Source: Gammaproteobacteria bacterium Ga0074134 (GTDB lineage Bacteria > Pseudomonadota > Gammaproteobacteria > Ga0077554 > Ga007554). From it: a DNA stretch of 33,570 nt. The stretch is taken from the NCBI GenBank assembly GCA_001464965.1, contig LNEJ01000067.1:1-33570 (forward strand). Reading direction: 5' to 3'. This document shows, in pieces, positions 1 to 8,233 of the stretch. Within the stretch, counting starts at the first letter, position 1. Each line of letters opens with the position of its first letter. Under the pieces are notes generated by a model. That model was not told the origin of the DNA, made no database searches, and was given only the letters and a program-made list of their open reading frames with translations. A program made the position numbers and the translations under genes.

Positions 1-213
1 ATTGCCGTCAGGTGTCTGAATCAGCAGGTGGTAGTGATTATCCATCAGGCACCATGCGTAACATATCCAGTTGAACTGGGTAATGACCCGCTCCAGAATC
101 AACAGAAACGCCTGCCGATCCTGGTCGTCCTCAAAAATGTCTTCGCGCCTATCTCCACGCGAGGTGACGTGGTAGAGCGCATCAGGAAATTCGATTCGAA
201 TGGGACGGGACAT
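1..213 (-). CDS. REP-associated tyrosine transposase (RAYT/IS200-like Y1), 5' part, cut by window edge
   Basis: The reverse strand from the ATG at 213 reads without a stop to the window edge (71 codons). The protein begins MSRPIRIEFPDALYHVTSRG and contains an NHYHLLI segment near residue 62. That is the HUH (His-hydrophobic-His) metal-binding motif of Y1/TnpA_REP transposases, which nick and join single-stranded DNA. The YHV(T/I)SRG opening followed by an HUH motif is typical of RAYT proteins, domesticated relatives of IS200/IS605 that mobilise REP palindromes. The catalytic tyrosine and C-terminus lie outside the window, so intactness cannot be judged. A REP-like hairpin occurs at 27494-27518, but nothing in the sequence proves the two are linked. 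The gene reads away from the folC operon. Confidence 0.9.
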   Translation of the reverse strand, partial: MSRPIRIEFPDALYHVTSRGDRREDIFEDDQDRQAFLLILERVITQFNWICYAWCLMDNHYHLLIQTPDGN

Positions 214-247
214 GATGGATGAAATATAACAGGGAGTTCGCTATATT

Positions 248-304
248 GCTAGACCTGACCCTTTTTTCTGCTTTTTTCTGCGAGTTTGGAGATGATCGCT
301 AGAC
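248..304. repeat. Tandem decamer and direct heptamer repeat upstream of the RAYT gene
   Basis: Positions 261-280 are two exact tandem copies of CTTTTTTCTG. The heptamer GCTAGAC occurs at 248-254 and again at 298-304, flanking the tandem repeat. The stretch lies between the transposase start and the end of the dedD-like gene. On the transposase strand it gives a GGGTCAGGTCTAGC segment shortly upstream of the start codon. No open reading frame of interest is visible here. It may be the left-end or promoter structure of the transposase gene, which is inference. Confidence 0.5.
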
Positions 305-334
305 ATAAAGGCAGGCTCTAAGTTTGCATCTTGT

Positions 335-350
335 TTCAGCCGCCGCTGAA
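335..350 (-). terminator. Hairpin just after the dedD-like stop codon
   Basis: A perfect inverted repeat TTCAGC-CGCC-GCTGAA (6-bp stem, 4-nt loop) begins 5 nt beyond the dedD-like stop codon. There is no U-tract on the minus strand, so it may stabilise or end the folC operon transcript only weakly. Confidence 0.35.
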
Positions 351-355
351 GTTCT

Positions 356-1036
356 CTATTTGTACCGCATTACGATACCCTTCAGCTTCATTTCCTGCTC
401 CAGCTTCTGCTGCAATGCTTCCGCGTTGGATCGCAATAGCTCAGGGCCAATACGCACCCGAATGGCTACCCCCTCCCCCTCGGCAACACGCTCAACAAAC
501 GCGGGATAGCCTTTGGCACGCAGCCGGTCACGCAGCGTCAGCGCGTTCTGCTCGCTGGAGAAACTGCCAAGCTGCACTACCCATGCGGTAGGGGTGGCGC
601 CAGTGGCCGGACTGGGATGAGCTGTCACCGGCTTTGACTCTGCCGGTTTAGGCGCCACAGCTTTTGGCTTCACTGGCTTGGGCTCAACCGGCTTCGAAGA
701 TTCCGATACGGGGATTGAGGTTGTCGATGGTTTTGGCTCGGCGGGAGGCGGCGTTGCGGCAAGCGCGGGGGTTGCCGAGTCCACAACCGTGTCTGCCGTA
801 ACATCCATAGGGGGGACGTTTTCGCCTGGCGCACCGCCATCCGCATCACCCGGCGCAGGAAAGGCTTGCGCAACAGTACCCTGATCCGGCACGGCAGGAA
901 CGGGAGGAATAGCAGCAATCGGCGCGGGTCCCTGTTCCTTTTCACTATCAGGAAGGAACAGCGGAATAAGTATGGCAGCCAGCGAAACCAGCACCAAGGC
1001 GCCTATCAAACGATGCTTTAATTGATTTTTTTCCAT
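356..1036 (-). CDS. dedD: DedD-like cell-division protein with SPOR domain
   Basis: The 226-residue protein has a short cytoplasmic N-terminus and one membrane segment (about residues 10-28, LIGALVLVSLAAILIPLFL). A long Pro/Ala/Lys-rich linker follows (about 30-145) with repeated PKP units, then a C-terminal SPOR domain (about 150-226, from WVVQLGSFSSEQNA). SPOR domains bind denuded peptidoglycan glycans at the division septum, and this bitopic inner-membrane layout is that of DedD/FtsN-type proteins. Position supports DedD, because folC-dedD is a conserved gammaproteobacterial order. The ATG lies 7 nt after the stop of the preceding small gene and has no strong ribosome-binding site, which suggests translational coupling. 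The cvpA and purF genes that often follow are absent. The exact family name is less certain than the domain assignment. Confidence 0.85.
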   Translation of the reverse strand: MEKNQLKHRLIGALVLVSLAAILIPLFLPDSEKEQGPAPIAAIPPVPAVPDQGTVAQAFPAPGDADGGAPGENVPPMDVTADTVVDSATPALAATPPPAEPKPSTTSIPVSESSKPVEPKPVKPKAVAPKPAESKPVTAHPSPATGATPTAWVVQLGSFSSEQNALTLRDRLRAKGYPAFVERVAEGEGVAIRVRIGPELLRSNAEALQQKLEQEMKLKGIVMRYK

Positions 1037-1043
1037 AAATAAA

Positions 1044-1325
1044 TTATGACTCAGAAAGTTCAGCTAAAAGTAACGGGAGCCCGGATTCGGTTATGAAAAC
1101 GGCATTGACTGTGGAGGTGTATATTTTTCCCGCCCGGCGCAATTCCGAAACAGCATCGGCATCGGCTCGCGCATCGATACAGTAAAAATGCTCACTTTCG
1201 ATGAGGCGGTGATGCATACGCTTGAAGGCGCGAAACGCCGCCCCTTTGGGACGGCCCAGCATCTCGTCAATCTGCTTGAATGTTTTCAGGCGAGGATTTT
1301 GGGCAATATCAACACTGGTTTTCAC
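1044..1325 (-). CDS. Small helix-turn-helix-like protein between folC and dedD
   Basis: This 93-residue protein starts at GTG 1325, chosen because an AGGA ribosome-binding sequence lies about 10 nt upstream and the nearby ATG frame stops at once. Residues about 14-38 (KTFKQIDEMLGRPKGAAFRAFKR) look like helix-turn-helix: an FKQIDEMLG helix, an RPKG turn, then an AAFRAFKRM helix. The rest contains an IYTSTVNAVFITESGLPLLL segment that could be a beta wing plus hydrophobic helix. I do not recognise a named family. The gene sits 22 nt after folC and 7 nt before the dedD-like gene in the same direction, so it is almost certainly co-transcribed with them. A DNA-binding role is inferred only from the motif shape. 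Confidence 0.7.
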   Translation of the reverse strand: MKTSVDIAQNPRLKTFKQIDEMLGRPKGAAFRAFKRMHHRLIESEHFYCIDARADADAVSELRRAGKIYTSTVNAVFITESGLPLLLAELSES

Positions 1326-1347
1326 GCGGGTATCATCCTGATATCAA

Positions 1348-2613
1348 TTATACCGCCTGCTTCATTGCCTCTGCCACAGTATAAAAGGAGCCAAAAGCCA
1401 GAACCCGATCTTGGGGTTGCGCGCCGGCAATAGCTTGCGTATACGCCGTGGTGACATCGGCGTAAGTATGTACAGGGGACCGCACGCCTGATGCCAGCAA
1501 ACGTTCGGCAAGGTATGTGCCTGATGCGCCACGCCTGACATTAAGGCCTGCCACATGCCACACATCAACAACATCGCGCATGGCGCTTATCACGCCCTCA
1601 ATATCCTTGTCCGCCAGCATCGCCAGCACCGCATGAGTTTGACCTGTGCATGGATGAGCACGCAGCGTTTCCGCCAGCACCTGTGCGCCGTGCGGATTGT
1701 GCGCCACGTCGAATATGCGTGTAACACCGCCATCGGACATCACCTGAAAACGTCCCGGCAAGTGTACTGTCTCCAAGCCATGGCGCACGTCATTCTGGCT
1801 AACGGGCAGGTGGGCCTCCAGCAACTCCAGCACCATCAGCACCGCCGCCGCGTTCTGCAATTGAAAACCGCCGCGCAAGGCGGGATGAGGCAATGCCGTA
1901 CGGCGGCGCGCAACACTCCACCATGACCACGCTGTCCCTTCCACTGTATAGCCGAAATCACGCCCAGCGCGATACAGGGGCGTCCCAAGCGTTTCAGCAT
2001 ATTGCAGCAGTGTTGCCGGGGGATCGAGATCACCGCAGACAGCGGGCCGTCCGGGGCGAAAGATGCCGGCCTTCTCACGCGCGATCGCCTCGCGGGTATT
2101 CCCCAGCCACTCGGCATGATCTATGCCGATGGATGTCACCAGCGCCACATCGGCACCCAGCAAATTCACGGCGTCGAGACGGCCTCCCATGCCCACCTCA
2201 AGGATGGCGATATCCAGCGTCGAGCGGGAAAAGATTTCCAGCGCCGCGAGCGTACCGAACTCGAAATAGGTCAGCGAGGTGCCATGACGCGCCTGATCGA
2301 CGCGCTCAAACGCCTCGCATAGTGAGGAATCCCGAACCTCCACACCGCATATCCTGACACGTTCGTTATAGTGCAGCAGATGCGGCGAAGTATACACGCC
2401 AGTCCGGTATCCGGCGGCTTCAAGAATAGACTCCAGCATGGCCACACTCGACCCCTTGCCGTTGGTACCGCCAACTGTCACCATGGTAAACTCGGGGTGT
2501 CCCAGGCCCATGCGCTCCAGTACCGGCCGCACCCGCTCCAGGCCCAGCTCGATTTCTGCGGGGTGAAGTGTCTCTTGCCAGGCGAGCCATTCGTTGAGGG
2601 TAGTGAAACGCAT
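1348..2613 (-). CDS. folC: Bifunctional folylpolyglutamate synthase / dihydrofolate synthase
   Basis: The 421-residue protein matches the Mur-ligase-like FolC family. Its P-loop is TVGGTNGKGSS (about residues 46-56), followed by the TGVYTSPHLLHYNERVRI segment, an EVGMGGRLDAVN motif, and GIDHAEWLG in the ATPase core. The C-terminal domain contains FDVAHNPHGA. FolC adds glutamate to dihydropteroate to form dihydrofolate, then extends the polyglutamate tail in the cytoplasm. Length is normal for the family. The ATG at 2613 has AAAGG about 11 nt upstream. It is the first gene of a three-gene unit (folC, HTH-like gene, dedD) and diverges from recQ across an 83-bp gap. Confidence 0.95.
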   Translation of the reverse strand: MRFTTLNEWLAWQETLHPAEIELGLERVRPVLERMGLGHPEFTMVTVGGTNGKGSSVAMLESILEAAGYRTGVYTSPHLLHYNERVRICGVEVRDSSLCEAFERVDQARHGTSLTYFEFGTLAALEIFSRSTLDIAILEVGMGGRLDAVNLLGADVALVTSIGIDHAEWLGNTREAIAREKAGIFRPGRPAVCGDLDPPATLLQYAETLGTPLYRAGRDFGYTVEGTAWSWWSVARRRTALPHPALRGGFQLQNAAAVLMVLELLEAHLPVSQNDVRHGLETVHLPGRFQVMSDGGVTRIFDVAHNPHGAQVLAETLRAHPCTGQTHAVLAMLADKDIEGVISAMRDVVDVWHVAGLNVRRGASGTYLAERLLASGVRSPVHTYADVTTAYTQAIAGAQPQDRVLAFGSFYTVAEAMKQAV

Positions 2614-2679
2614 CGCTGATAATACCTTTCGTTAAATACGTGAATTATGTCATGGATCGGCATGGAATCCACCCGTGAT

Positions 2680-2695
2680 GTTATCATTAGATAAC
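2680..2695. promoter_or_regulatory. Inverted repeat abutting the recQ start codon
   Basis: GTTATC-ATTA-GATAAC is a perfect 6-bp-arm inverted repeat ending one base before the recQ ATG at 2697. It occupies the place where a ribosome-binding site would be expected, and no Shine-Dalgarno sequence is visible. It may be an operator or an RNA hairpin limiting recQ translation, both inferred. Confidence 0.4.
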
Positions 2696-2696
2696 C

Positions 2697-4514
2697 ATGA
2701 CTCCCGCCCTGCAAACACTCCACGCCGTTTTTGGCTATAACGAATTCCGCGGCAATCAGGCTGCGATTGTCGAGCACATCATCAACGGCGGCGATGCGCT
2801 GGTGTTGATGCCGACTGGCGGCGGCAAATCTTTGTGTTACCAGATCCCGGCGCTGGTGCGGCGTGGCGTGGGGATTGTGGTATCGCCGCTCATTGCGCTG
2901 ATGCAGAACCAGGTGGATGCCCTGCTGCAGGCTGGCGTTAAGGCCGCGTTCCTCAACTCCAGCCTGACCGGGCAGGCGGCCTTGCAGGTCGAGCAGCAAT
3001 TACTGCGCGGCGAGCTGGACCTGCTGTATGTCGCGCCGGAACGTCTCATGACGCCGCGCTTTTTGCAATTGCTGGAACGCGCCGAACTCGCGCTGTTCGC
3101 CATCGACGAGGCACACTGCGTATCGCAATGGGGGCACGATTTTCGCGCCGAATATCTGCAACTCTCCGTGCTGCACGAACGCTTCCCTGCCGTGCCGCGC
3201 ATTGCCCTCACCGCCACCGCCGACACGCCTACCCGCCATGAGATCGTCGAGCGCCTGGGGCTGGCCGAGGCGCGGCAATTCGTCTCCAGCTTTGACCGTC
3301 CCAACATCCGCTACCGCATCGTGCAAAAGGCCAGCACCCGCCAGCAGCTACAGGCCTTTCTGGAGGCAGAGCATCGCGGTGACGCCGGGATTATCTATTG
3401 CCTGTCGCGCAAACGGGTTGAAGAAACTGCTGCCTGGCTGGCGGAACGGGGCTGGGATGCCCTGCCCTACCACGCCGGGCTGGACAATGACACACGCCAG
3501 AAAAACCAGCAACGCTTTCTGCGCGAAGAGGGTGTCATCATGGTCGCCACCGTGGCATTCGGCATGGGTATCGACAAACCCAACGTGCGATTTGTCGCGC
3601 ATCTGGATCTACCGAAAAGCATGGAAGGCTACTATCAGGAAACCGGACGCGCCGGACGCGATGGCCTGCCCAGCAATGCCTGGATGGCCTACGGGCTGGG
3701 CGATGTCATCACCCTGCGCCAGATGGTGGACAGCGGCGAGGCCAATGAACAACGCAAGCGGCTGGAGCGGCAAAAGCTCGATGCCCTGCTCGGCCTGTGT
3801 GAAACCACACTATGCCGCCGCCAGGTGCTGCTCAATTATTTTGGCGAACAATATAACGCGGCCTGTGGTAATTGCGACAACTGCCTGGAACCCGTGCAAA
3901 CCTGGGACGGCACCGTCGCCGCACAGATGGGCTTATCCTGCGTTTACCGCACCGGGCAACGCTTCGGCGTAGGACACCTGACCGATGTGCTGCTCGGCAA
4001 ATCCACCGACCAGGTGCAGCGTTTTGGCCACCATAAACTAAGCACCTTCGGCATCGGCAAGGAATTCAGCCAAACGCAATGGAGTGGCATCTTCCGGCAA
4101 CTTGTGGCAGCGGGGATGCTGGCGGTTGACATGGAAGGGCATGGCGGCCTGCGGCTGACCGATGAAAGCCGCCCCCTGTTGCGCGGCGAACAAAAAATCG
4201 CCCTGCGCAAAGACCCGGAGTCACCCGGCAAAAAACCCAAGCCCCCGCAATCCGCCCTTTCATCCAAAGCGGCATACCGCTTTGATTCACCCGAATCCGA
4301 AGCCTTGTGGCAAGCACTCAAAGCAAAACGCATGGAACTCGCCCGCGAACAGGGCGTGCCGCCCTATGTAATTTTCCATGACAGCACCCTGCGGGAGATG
4401 GTGGAACGGCGCCCGCAACGGCTGGCACAACTCGCCGCCATCCCCGGCATTGGCAAACAGAAGCTCGAACATTACGGCGAGGAGTTTTTGGAAGTGCTGG
4501 TGGATTTTGCTTAA
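2697..4514 (+). CDS. recQ: ATP-dependent DNA helicase RecQ
   Basis: The 605-residue protein is a superfamily 2, 3'-5' helicase. Motif 0 lies in [10 protein letters not shown] (about residues 12-20), Walker A in [12 protein letters not shown] (38-49), the DEAH box at 137-140 within [15 protein letters not shown], motif III in ALTATAD, and motif VI in [13 protein letters not shown]. The RecQ-Ct zinc site is visible as [12 protein letters not shown] followed by CGNCDNC. A winged-helix region and a C-terminal HRDC domain (around [18 protein letters not shown]) complete the E. coli-type architecture. RecQ unwinds DNA in RecF-pathway recombination and fork repair. No clear ribosome-binding site precedes the ATG; the spot is filled by an inverted repeat. 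Confidence 0.97.
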   Translation: MTPALQTLHAVFGYNEFRGNQAAIVEHIINGGDALVLMPTGGGKSLCYQIPALVRRGVGIVVSPLIALMQNQVDALLQAGVKAAFLNSSLTGQAALQVEQQLLRGELDLLYVAPERLMTPRFLQLLERAELALFAIDEAHCVSQWGHDFRAEYLQLSVLHERFPAVPRIALTATADTPTRHEIVERLGLAEARQFVSSFDRPNIRYRIVQKASTRQQLQAFLEAEHRGDAGIIYCLSRKRVEETAAWLAERGWDALPYHAGLDNDTRQKNQQRFLREEGVIMVATVAFGMGIDKPNVRFVAHLDLPKSMEGYYQETGRAGRDGLPSNAWMAYGLGDVITLRQMVDSGEANEQRKRLERQKLDALLGLCETTLCRRQVLLNYFGEQYNAACGNCDNCLEPVQTWDGTVAAQMGLSCVYRTGQRFGVGHLTDVLLGKSTDQVQRFGHHKLSTFGIGKEFSQTQWSGIFRQLVAAGMLAVDMEGHGGLRLTDESRPLLRGEQKIALRKDPESPGKKPKPPQSALSSKAAYRFDSPESEALWQALKAKRMELAREQGVPPYVIFHDSTLREMVERRPQRLAQLAAIPGIGKQKLEHYGEEFLEVLVDFA

Positions 4515-4528
4515 GCGCTCGTCAGCGC
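4515..4528 (+). terminator. Short GC hairpin immediately after recQ stop
   Basis: GCGCT-CGTC-AGCGC begins directly after the recQ stop codon. The stem is 5 bp and no U-tract follows, so it is at best a weak transcript end. Confidence 0.3.
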
Positions 4529-4607
4529 GCGCAAAGGAATCCAGGGGATTAGAACATAACAAGCGCACCCACCCAGAGGGCACTTCGAAATATCATGTCA
4601 AGATCTT

Positions 4608-4641
4608 GTTTTTCCTCTGCGTTCTCTGCGCACTCTGCGGT
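4608..4641. repeat. Intergenic CTCTGCG 9-nt-period repeat, copy 1
   Basis: After GTTTTTC come three units with exact 9-nt period: CTCTGCGTT (4615), CTCTGCGCA (4624) and CTCTGCGGT (4633). The stretch lies in the gap between the convergent recQ and fpr genes. A second copy with the same GTTTTT lead and the same three-unit layout lies at 8234-8267. Confidence 0.7.
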
Positions 4642-4659
4642 GAATTACCATTCTTGTGT

Positions 4660-5436
4660 TTACTTCTCAACAAAAGCACGCTCGATAACATAATGGCCTG
4701 GGTCGCCGATGCGCGGCGACATGACAAACCCCCGCTTATCCAGTAACGCGCAGGTTTCCGCGAGCATGCCGGGGCTGCCGCAGATCATCACTCGATCATG
4801 TTCCGGATTCAGCGGGGGCAAGCCGATATCCGTGAATAACTTGCCGTTTTCAATCAGGTCAGTGAGGCGCCCCTGATTTTCAAAGGCTTCCCGCGTGACG
4901 GTGGGGTAGTAAATCAGTTTCTCACGCACGCTCTCGCCAAAGTATTCATTTTGCGGCAGATGCTCCGTGATGAAATCGGAGTAGGCCAGTTCGTTGACGT
5001 GGCGCACGCCGTGCACCAGCACGACCTTTTCAAACCGCTCGTAGGCCTCAGGGTCCTTGATGATGCTCATGAACGCGGCCAGCCCTGTTCCGGTGCTCAG
5101 CAAATACAGCGTTTTTCCGGGCAGCAGATCATCCAGCACCAGCGTGCCAGTGGGTTTGCGGCTGACCAGCAGCGGATCCCCGACCTTCAGGTGTTGCAAG
5201 CGCGAGGTGAGCGGGCCATCCGGCACCTTGATGCTGAAGAATTCGAGATGCTCTTCGTAATTTGCGCTTACGATGCTGTAGGCGCGCATCAAAGGGCGCC
5301 CATCAACCTCCAGGCCAATCATGACAAACTGGCCATTCTCAAATCGCAGCCCTGGATCGCGTGTTGTGGTAAAGCTGAAAAGCGTGCTGTTCCAGTGATG
5401 CACGCTCAATACGTGCTCGGTTGTATACGTCGCCAT
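4660..5436 (-). CDS. fpr: Ferredoxin-NADP(+) reductase
   Basis: The 258-residue protein is a plant-type FNR-superfamily flavoenzyme of the short bacterial (Fpr) class. The FAD-binding motif is RAYSIVSANYEEHLEFF (about residues 51-67), and the FAD/substrate turn is GPLTSRLQHLKVGD. The NADP-binding glycine motif is STGTGLAAFMS, the CGSPGM motif lies near residue 215, and the family's usual end is YVIERAFVEK. It moves electrons between NADPH and ferredoxin or flavodoxin in the cytoplasm. It lies 39 nt downstream of etfA on the same strand, so it is probably the third gene of an etfB-etfA-fpr unit, tying the ETF block to the NADPH/ferredoxin pool. Confidence 0.95.
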   Translation of the reverse strand: MATYTTEHVLSVHHWNSTLFSFTTTRDPGLRFENGQFVMIGLEVDGRPLMRAYSIVSANYEEHLEFFSIKVPDGPLTSRLQHLKVGDPLLVSRKPTGTLVLDDLLPGKTLYLLSTGTGLAAFMSIIKDPEAYERFEKVVLVHGVRHVNELAYSDFITEHLPQNEYFGESVREKLIYYPTVTREAFENQGRLTDLIENGKLFTDIGLPPLNPEHDRVMICGSPGMLAETCALLDKRGFVMSPRIGDPGHYVIERAFVEK

Positions 5437-5475
5437 GATGCAATCTCGATTCTCAGTTAAAAAATGATGGGTAAC

Positions 5476-6405
5476 TCAGAGACTGAGCTCCAATTCCCTC
5501 ACCGCCTCAAACAGGTCAGCGACCAACCCATAGTCTGCCCATTGGAAGATCGGGGCGTCCGGGTCATGGTTGATTGCCACGATCACCCGGCTGTCCTTCA
5601 TGCCAGCCAGATGCTGCACGGCGCCGGAGACACCGACGGCGATATAAAGATCCGGGGCGACGACCGTGCCGGTTTGTCCGACCTGCCATTCGTTAGGGGC
5701 ATAACCGGCGTCAACCGCGGCGCGGGTAGCACCAAGTGCCGCGTTGAGTTTGGCCGCAAGCGGCGCAAGCACCTGCTGGAACTGCTCGGCGCTGCCCAAC
5801 GCCCGGCCACCGCTGACGACGACACGAGCAGTGGAGAGTTCCACGCGATCGGCTGGTTGAATTTCGGTGCTGAGCCATGTCGAAAGACCGGCATCACCTG
5901 TCGCCGACAGGGTATCGATGGCCGCGGCACCACCGTCGGGGGCGGCCGGAAATGAGGTCGCGCGCACCGTGAGCACCTTAATCGCGTCGGTGGTTTGCAC
6001 CGTGGCGTTCAGATTGCCGGCGTATATCGGCCGCACAAAGGTGTTTTGATCCACGATCTGCGTGACTTCCGACACCATGCCCACGTCCAGCAAAGCCGCG
6101 GCACGCGGCAGCAGGTTTTTGCCAAAACTGTCGGCGGCCGCCATCACTGTAGTGTACTCCGGCGCAATACGTACCAGCAGAGGGGCGAGGTTTTCCGGCA
6201 GGCCATGGGCGTAGGCCAGATCATCGGCTATCCGAACCCGGGTGACGCCCTGTACCTTGGCGGCGGCCTGGGCCACCTCATCCAAGCCATGGCCGGCCAC
6301 CAGGAGATGAATGTCACCACCCAAGGCCATCGCTGCGGTGACGGCCGAGCGGGTGGCGGGTTTGAGTTGGTGATGGTCGTGCTCGGCAACAATGAGGATG
6401 GTCAT
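5476..6405 (-). CDS. etfA: Electron transfer flavoprotein, alpha subunit
   Basis: The 309-residue protein starts [18 protein letters not shown], the usual EtfA opening. The FAD-binding C-terminal domain carries [46 protein letters not shown] and [21 protein letters not shown], all signature segments of the family. With EtfB it forms the soluble ETF heterodimer, which takes electrons from acyl-CoA and other dehydrogenases and passes them to ETF-quinone oxidoreductase. Its start overlaps the etfB stop by four bases (ATGA), a sign of translational coupling. The gene order is etfB, etfA, fpr. I see no defect. Confidence 0.97.
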   Translation of the reverse strand: MTILIVAEHDHHQLKPATRSAVTAAMALGGDIHLLVAGHGLDEVAQAAAKVQGVTRVRIADDLAYAHGLPENLAPLLVRIAPEYTTVMAAADSFGKNLLPRAAALLDVGMVSEVTQIVDQNTFVRPIYAGNLNATVQTTDAIKVLTVRATSFPAAPDGGAAAIDTLSATGDAGLSTWLSTEIQPADRVELSTARVVVSGGRALGSAEQFQQVLAPLAAKLNAALGATRAAVDAGYAPNEWQVGQTGTVVAPDLYIAVGVSGAVQHLAGMKDSRVIVAINHDPDAPIFQWADYGLVADLFEAVRELELSL

Positions 6406-7154
6406 GGCAACACCTTGGCTTCATCACGCAGTTTTTGCACCAGTTCCGGTACGCTGGACACCTTGATTCCCGGTGGCCGTGCAGGCGGCTCCGCCACGCG
6501 CAGCAGCTTCCGGCGAGGCGCCTGATCCACGCCCAGATCGGACGATTTGATGGTTTCAATCGGTTTTTTCTTGGCTTGCATGAGATTAGGCAGCTTGACG
6601 TAGCGGGGTTCGTTGAGCCGCAAGTCGGCCGTGATCACGGCTGGCAATGGCAACGACACCTTTTCCTGTCCACCGCTGATTTCCCGTGTCACCACCACAC
6701 GGTCGGCCGTCAATTCAAGCTTGGAGGCGAACGTGCCCTGCCCGACGTTGAGTAGCGCCGCCAGCATCTGCCCGGTTTCGGCGGCATCGTCATCAATGGC
6801 CTGTTTTCCGATAAGGATGAGGCCCGGCTGCTCGCGCTGCACGATGACCTTAAGCAGCTTGGCGGTCGCCAGCGGCTCAGCCACCGCGTCCGTTTCGACC
6901 AGAATCGCCCGATCCACACCCATGGCCAGCGCGTGGCGCAGGACATCCTGGCTCTGGACGGTGCCCACCGCTACGGCGAGAATCTCGGTGGCGATACCCG
7001 CTTCCTTGAGGCGCAACGCCTCTTCCACGGCGACTTCGTCGAAGGGATTTATACTCATTTTGACAGTGGCGATATCGACATCCGAGCCATCTGCCTTGGG
7101 TCGAACCTTGATGTTGTAGTCGACAACACGTTTTATTGCAACGAGTAGCTTCAT
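6402..7154 (-). CDS. etfB: Electron transfer flavoprotein, beta subunit
   Basis: The 250-residue protein starts MKLLVAIKRVVDYNIKVRP. I chose the ATG at 7154 rather than an in-frame one farther upstream because GGAG lies 6 nt before it and every EtfB begins this way. Family segments include INPFDEVAVEEALRLKE (near residue 40), a nucleotide-binding VQREQPGLILIGKQAIDDDAAETGQ region, the ETF-beta signature around LPAVITADLRLNEPRYVKLPN, and a C-terminal arm. The subunit binds AMP and docks partner dehydrogenases. A good sigma-70-type promoter lies at 7207-7235. The divergent LysR gene starts 118 bp away and is the likely regulator. Confidence 0.97.
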   Translation of the reverse strand: MKLLVAIKRVVDYNIKVRPKADGSDVDIATVKMSINPFDEVAVEEALRLKEAGIATEILAVAVGTVQSQDVLRHALAMGVDRAILVETDAVAEPLATAKLLKVIVQREQPGLILIGKQAIDDDAAETGQMLAALLNVGQGTFASKLELTADRVVVTREISGGQEKVSLPLPAVITADLRLNEPRYVKLPNLMQAKKKPIETIKSSDLGVDQAPRRKLLRVAEPPARPPGIKVSSVPELVQKLRDEAKVLP

Positions 7155-7206
7155 CAAAAACTCCAGCGGCCTAGATAATAAACACGCGCTTATGCTATTT
7201 ACGGCG

Positions 7207-7235
7207 ATTTTAATAGCGGGTAGAATATTTGTAAA
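7207..7235 (-). promoter_or_regulatory. Sigma-70-type promoter of etfBA-fpr
   Basis: On the minus strand TTTACA (7230-7235) and TAAAAT (7207-7212) are separated by exactly 17 bp, pointing into etfB with a leader of roughly 45 nt. Each hexamer differs from consensus at one position. The promoter lies in the shared region with the divergent LysR gene. Confidence 0.65.
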
Positions 7236-7257
7236 GTTAATTATGTTTATACAATAG

Positions 7258-7272
7258 ATCAATTTTATTGAT
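7258..7272. promoter_or_regulatory. LysR-type box (T-N11-A palindrome) at the lysR start codon
   Basis: ATCAAT-TTT-ATTGAT is a perfect dyad fitting the T-N11-A pattern of LysR-family sites (T at 7259, A at 7271). It ends directly before the ATG at 7273 and replaces any Shine-Dalgarno sequence. A TACAAT hexamer at 7250-7255 could be the lysR -10. Autoregulation is the natural inference. Confidence 0.5.
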
Positions 7273-8199
7273 ATGAAATTCTCCCTACGGCAACTTGAAG
7301 TTTTTGTCGCGATCAGCCGTTACGAAAGCGTATCACGGGCGGCGGGGGCGCTTGCGCTCAGCCAATCCGCGACCAGCATGGCGTTGATCGAACTGGAGAA
7401 ACAGTTTAACACCCGCCTCTTCGACCGTGCCAGCAAGCGGCTGCAACTCAACGAACTCGGTCACTTGCTGCTGCCAAAGGCGATCGAGCTGCTGGATCGG
7501 GCCAGGGACATCGAAAGCCTGCTGGCAGGCGATGCCGGGTTCGGGCCACTGCGGATCGGCGCGTCGTTGACGATAGGCAATTATCTCGCCACCTTGCTGA
7601 TTGGGAATTTTATGCAGCAACACCCGAGCTGCCATGTTCATCTTGATGTCGCCAACAGCGCCACTATCATCAAGCGCGTATCTCAGTTCGATCTTGACCT
7701 GGGACTGATCGAGGGCGATTGCCAGCACCGTGACCTTGAGGTGATTCCGTGGGTCGCGGACGAGCTGATGATCTTTGCGGCGCCGGAACATCCCCTCGCG
7801 CAGCAGCCCGAGGTCTCCCTGTCCGACCTCGTAACCGCCAAATGGATCGTGCGCGAAACGGGTTCCGGTACGCGCCAGACCTTTGATCATGCGATGCGCG
7901 GCGTGTTATCCCAGCTTAATATCCTTCTCGAACTGGAACACACTGAAGCGATCAAGCGAGCGGTGGAATCGGGACTGGGGATTAGCTGCATCTCCAGGCT
8001 CGCGCTCAAGGACGCATTCCGGCGTGGCAGCCTTGTGCCGCTGACGGTGCCGGGTCTCGATTTCGGACGTCATTTCCATTTCCTGCTGCACAAGCAAAAG
8101 TTCCGCACTCATGGCATGCAGGAATTCCTCGCGCTCTGTCAAAGGATTGCGGCCGATGTCCGTTACAGCGACGAGATCGTCCTGCCACTGCCGACATGA
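7273..8199 (+). CDS. LysR-family transcriptional regulator, YeiE-like
   Basis: The 308-residue protein opens MKFSLRQLEVFVAISRYESV, a standard LysR winged helix-turn-helix (about residues 1-60, recognition segment ALSQSATSMALIELEKQF). A linker helix and a periplasmic-binding-protein-like effector domain follow (about 90-300). The phrases FDLDLGLIEGDC and WIVRETGSGTRQTF are typical of the YeiE/CysB-side group of LysR proteins. It diverges from etfB and precedes the ETF-quinone oxidoreductase gene, so it probably controls electron-transfer genes on both sides. The effector cannot be read from sequence. The start has no ribosome-binding site but is fixed by the family N-terminus. Confidence 0.9.
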   Translation: MKFSLRQLEVFVAISRYESVSRAAGALALSQSATSMALIELEKQFNTRLFDRASKRLQLNELGHLLLPKAIELLDRARDIESLLAGDAGFGPLRIGASLTIGNYLATLLIGNFMQQHPSCHVHLDVANSATIIKRVSQFDLDLGLIEGDCQHRDLEVIPWVADELMIFAAPEHPLAQQPEVSLSDLVTAKWIVRETGSGTRQTFDHAMRGVLSQLNILLELEHTEAIKRAVESGLGISCISRLALKDAFRRGSLVPLTVPGLDFGRHFHFLLHKQKFRTHGMQEFLALCQRIAADVRYSDEIVLPLPT

Positions 8200-8233
8200 G
8201 CTTCACCCCTTTACGATAATGCACGGGGAAATC

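Noticed and set aside
5464-5955. Plus-strand frame opposite etfA
   Set aside because: Shadow frame with no domain; etfA is intact on the minus strand.
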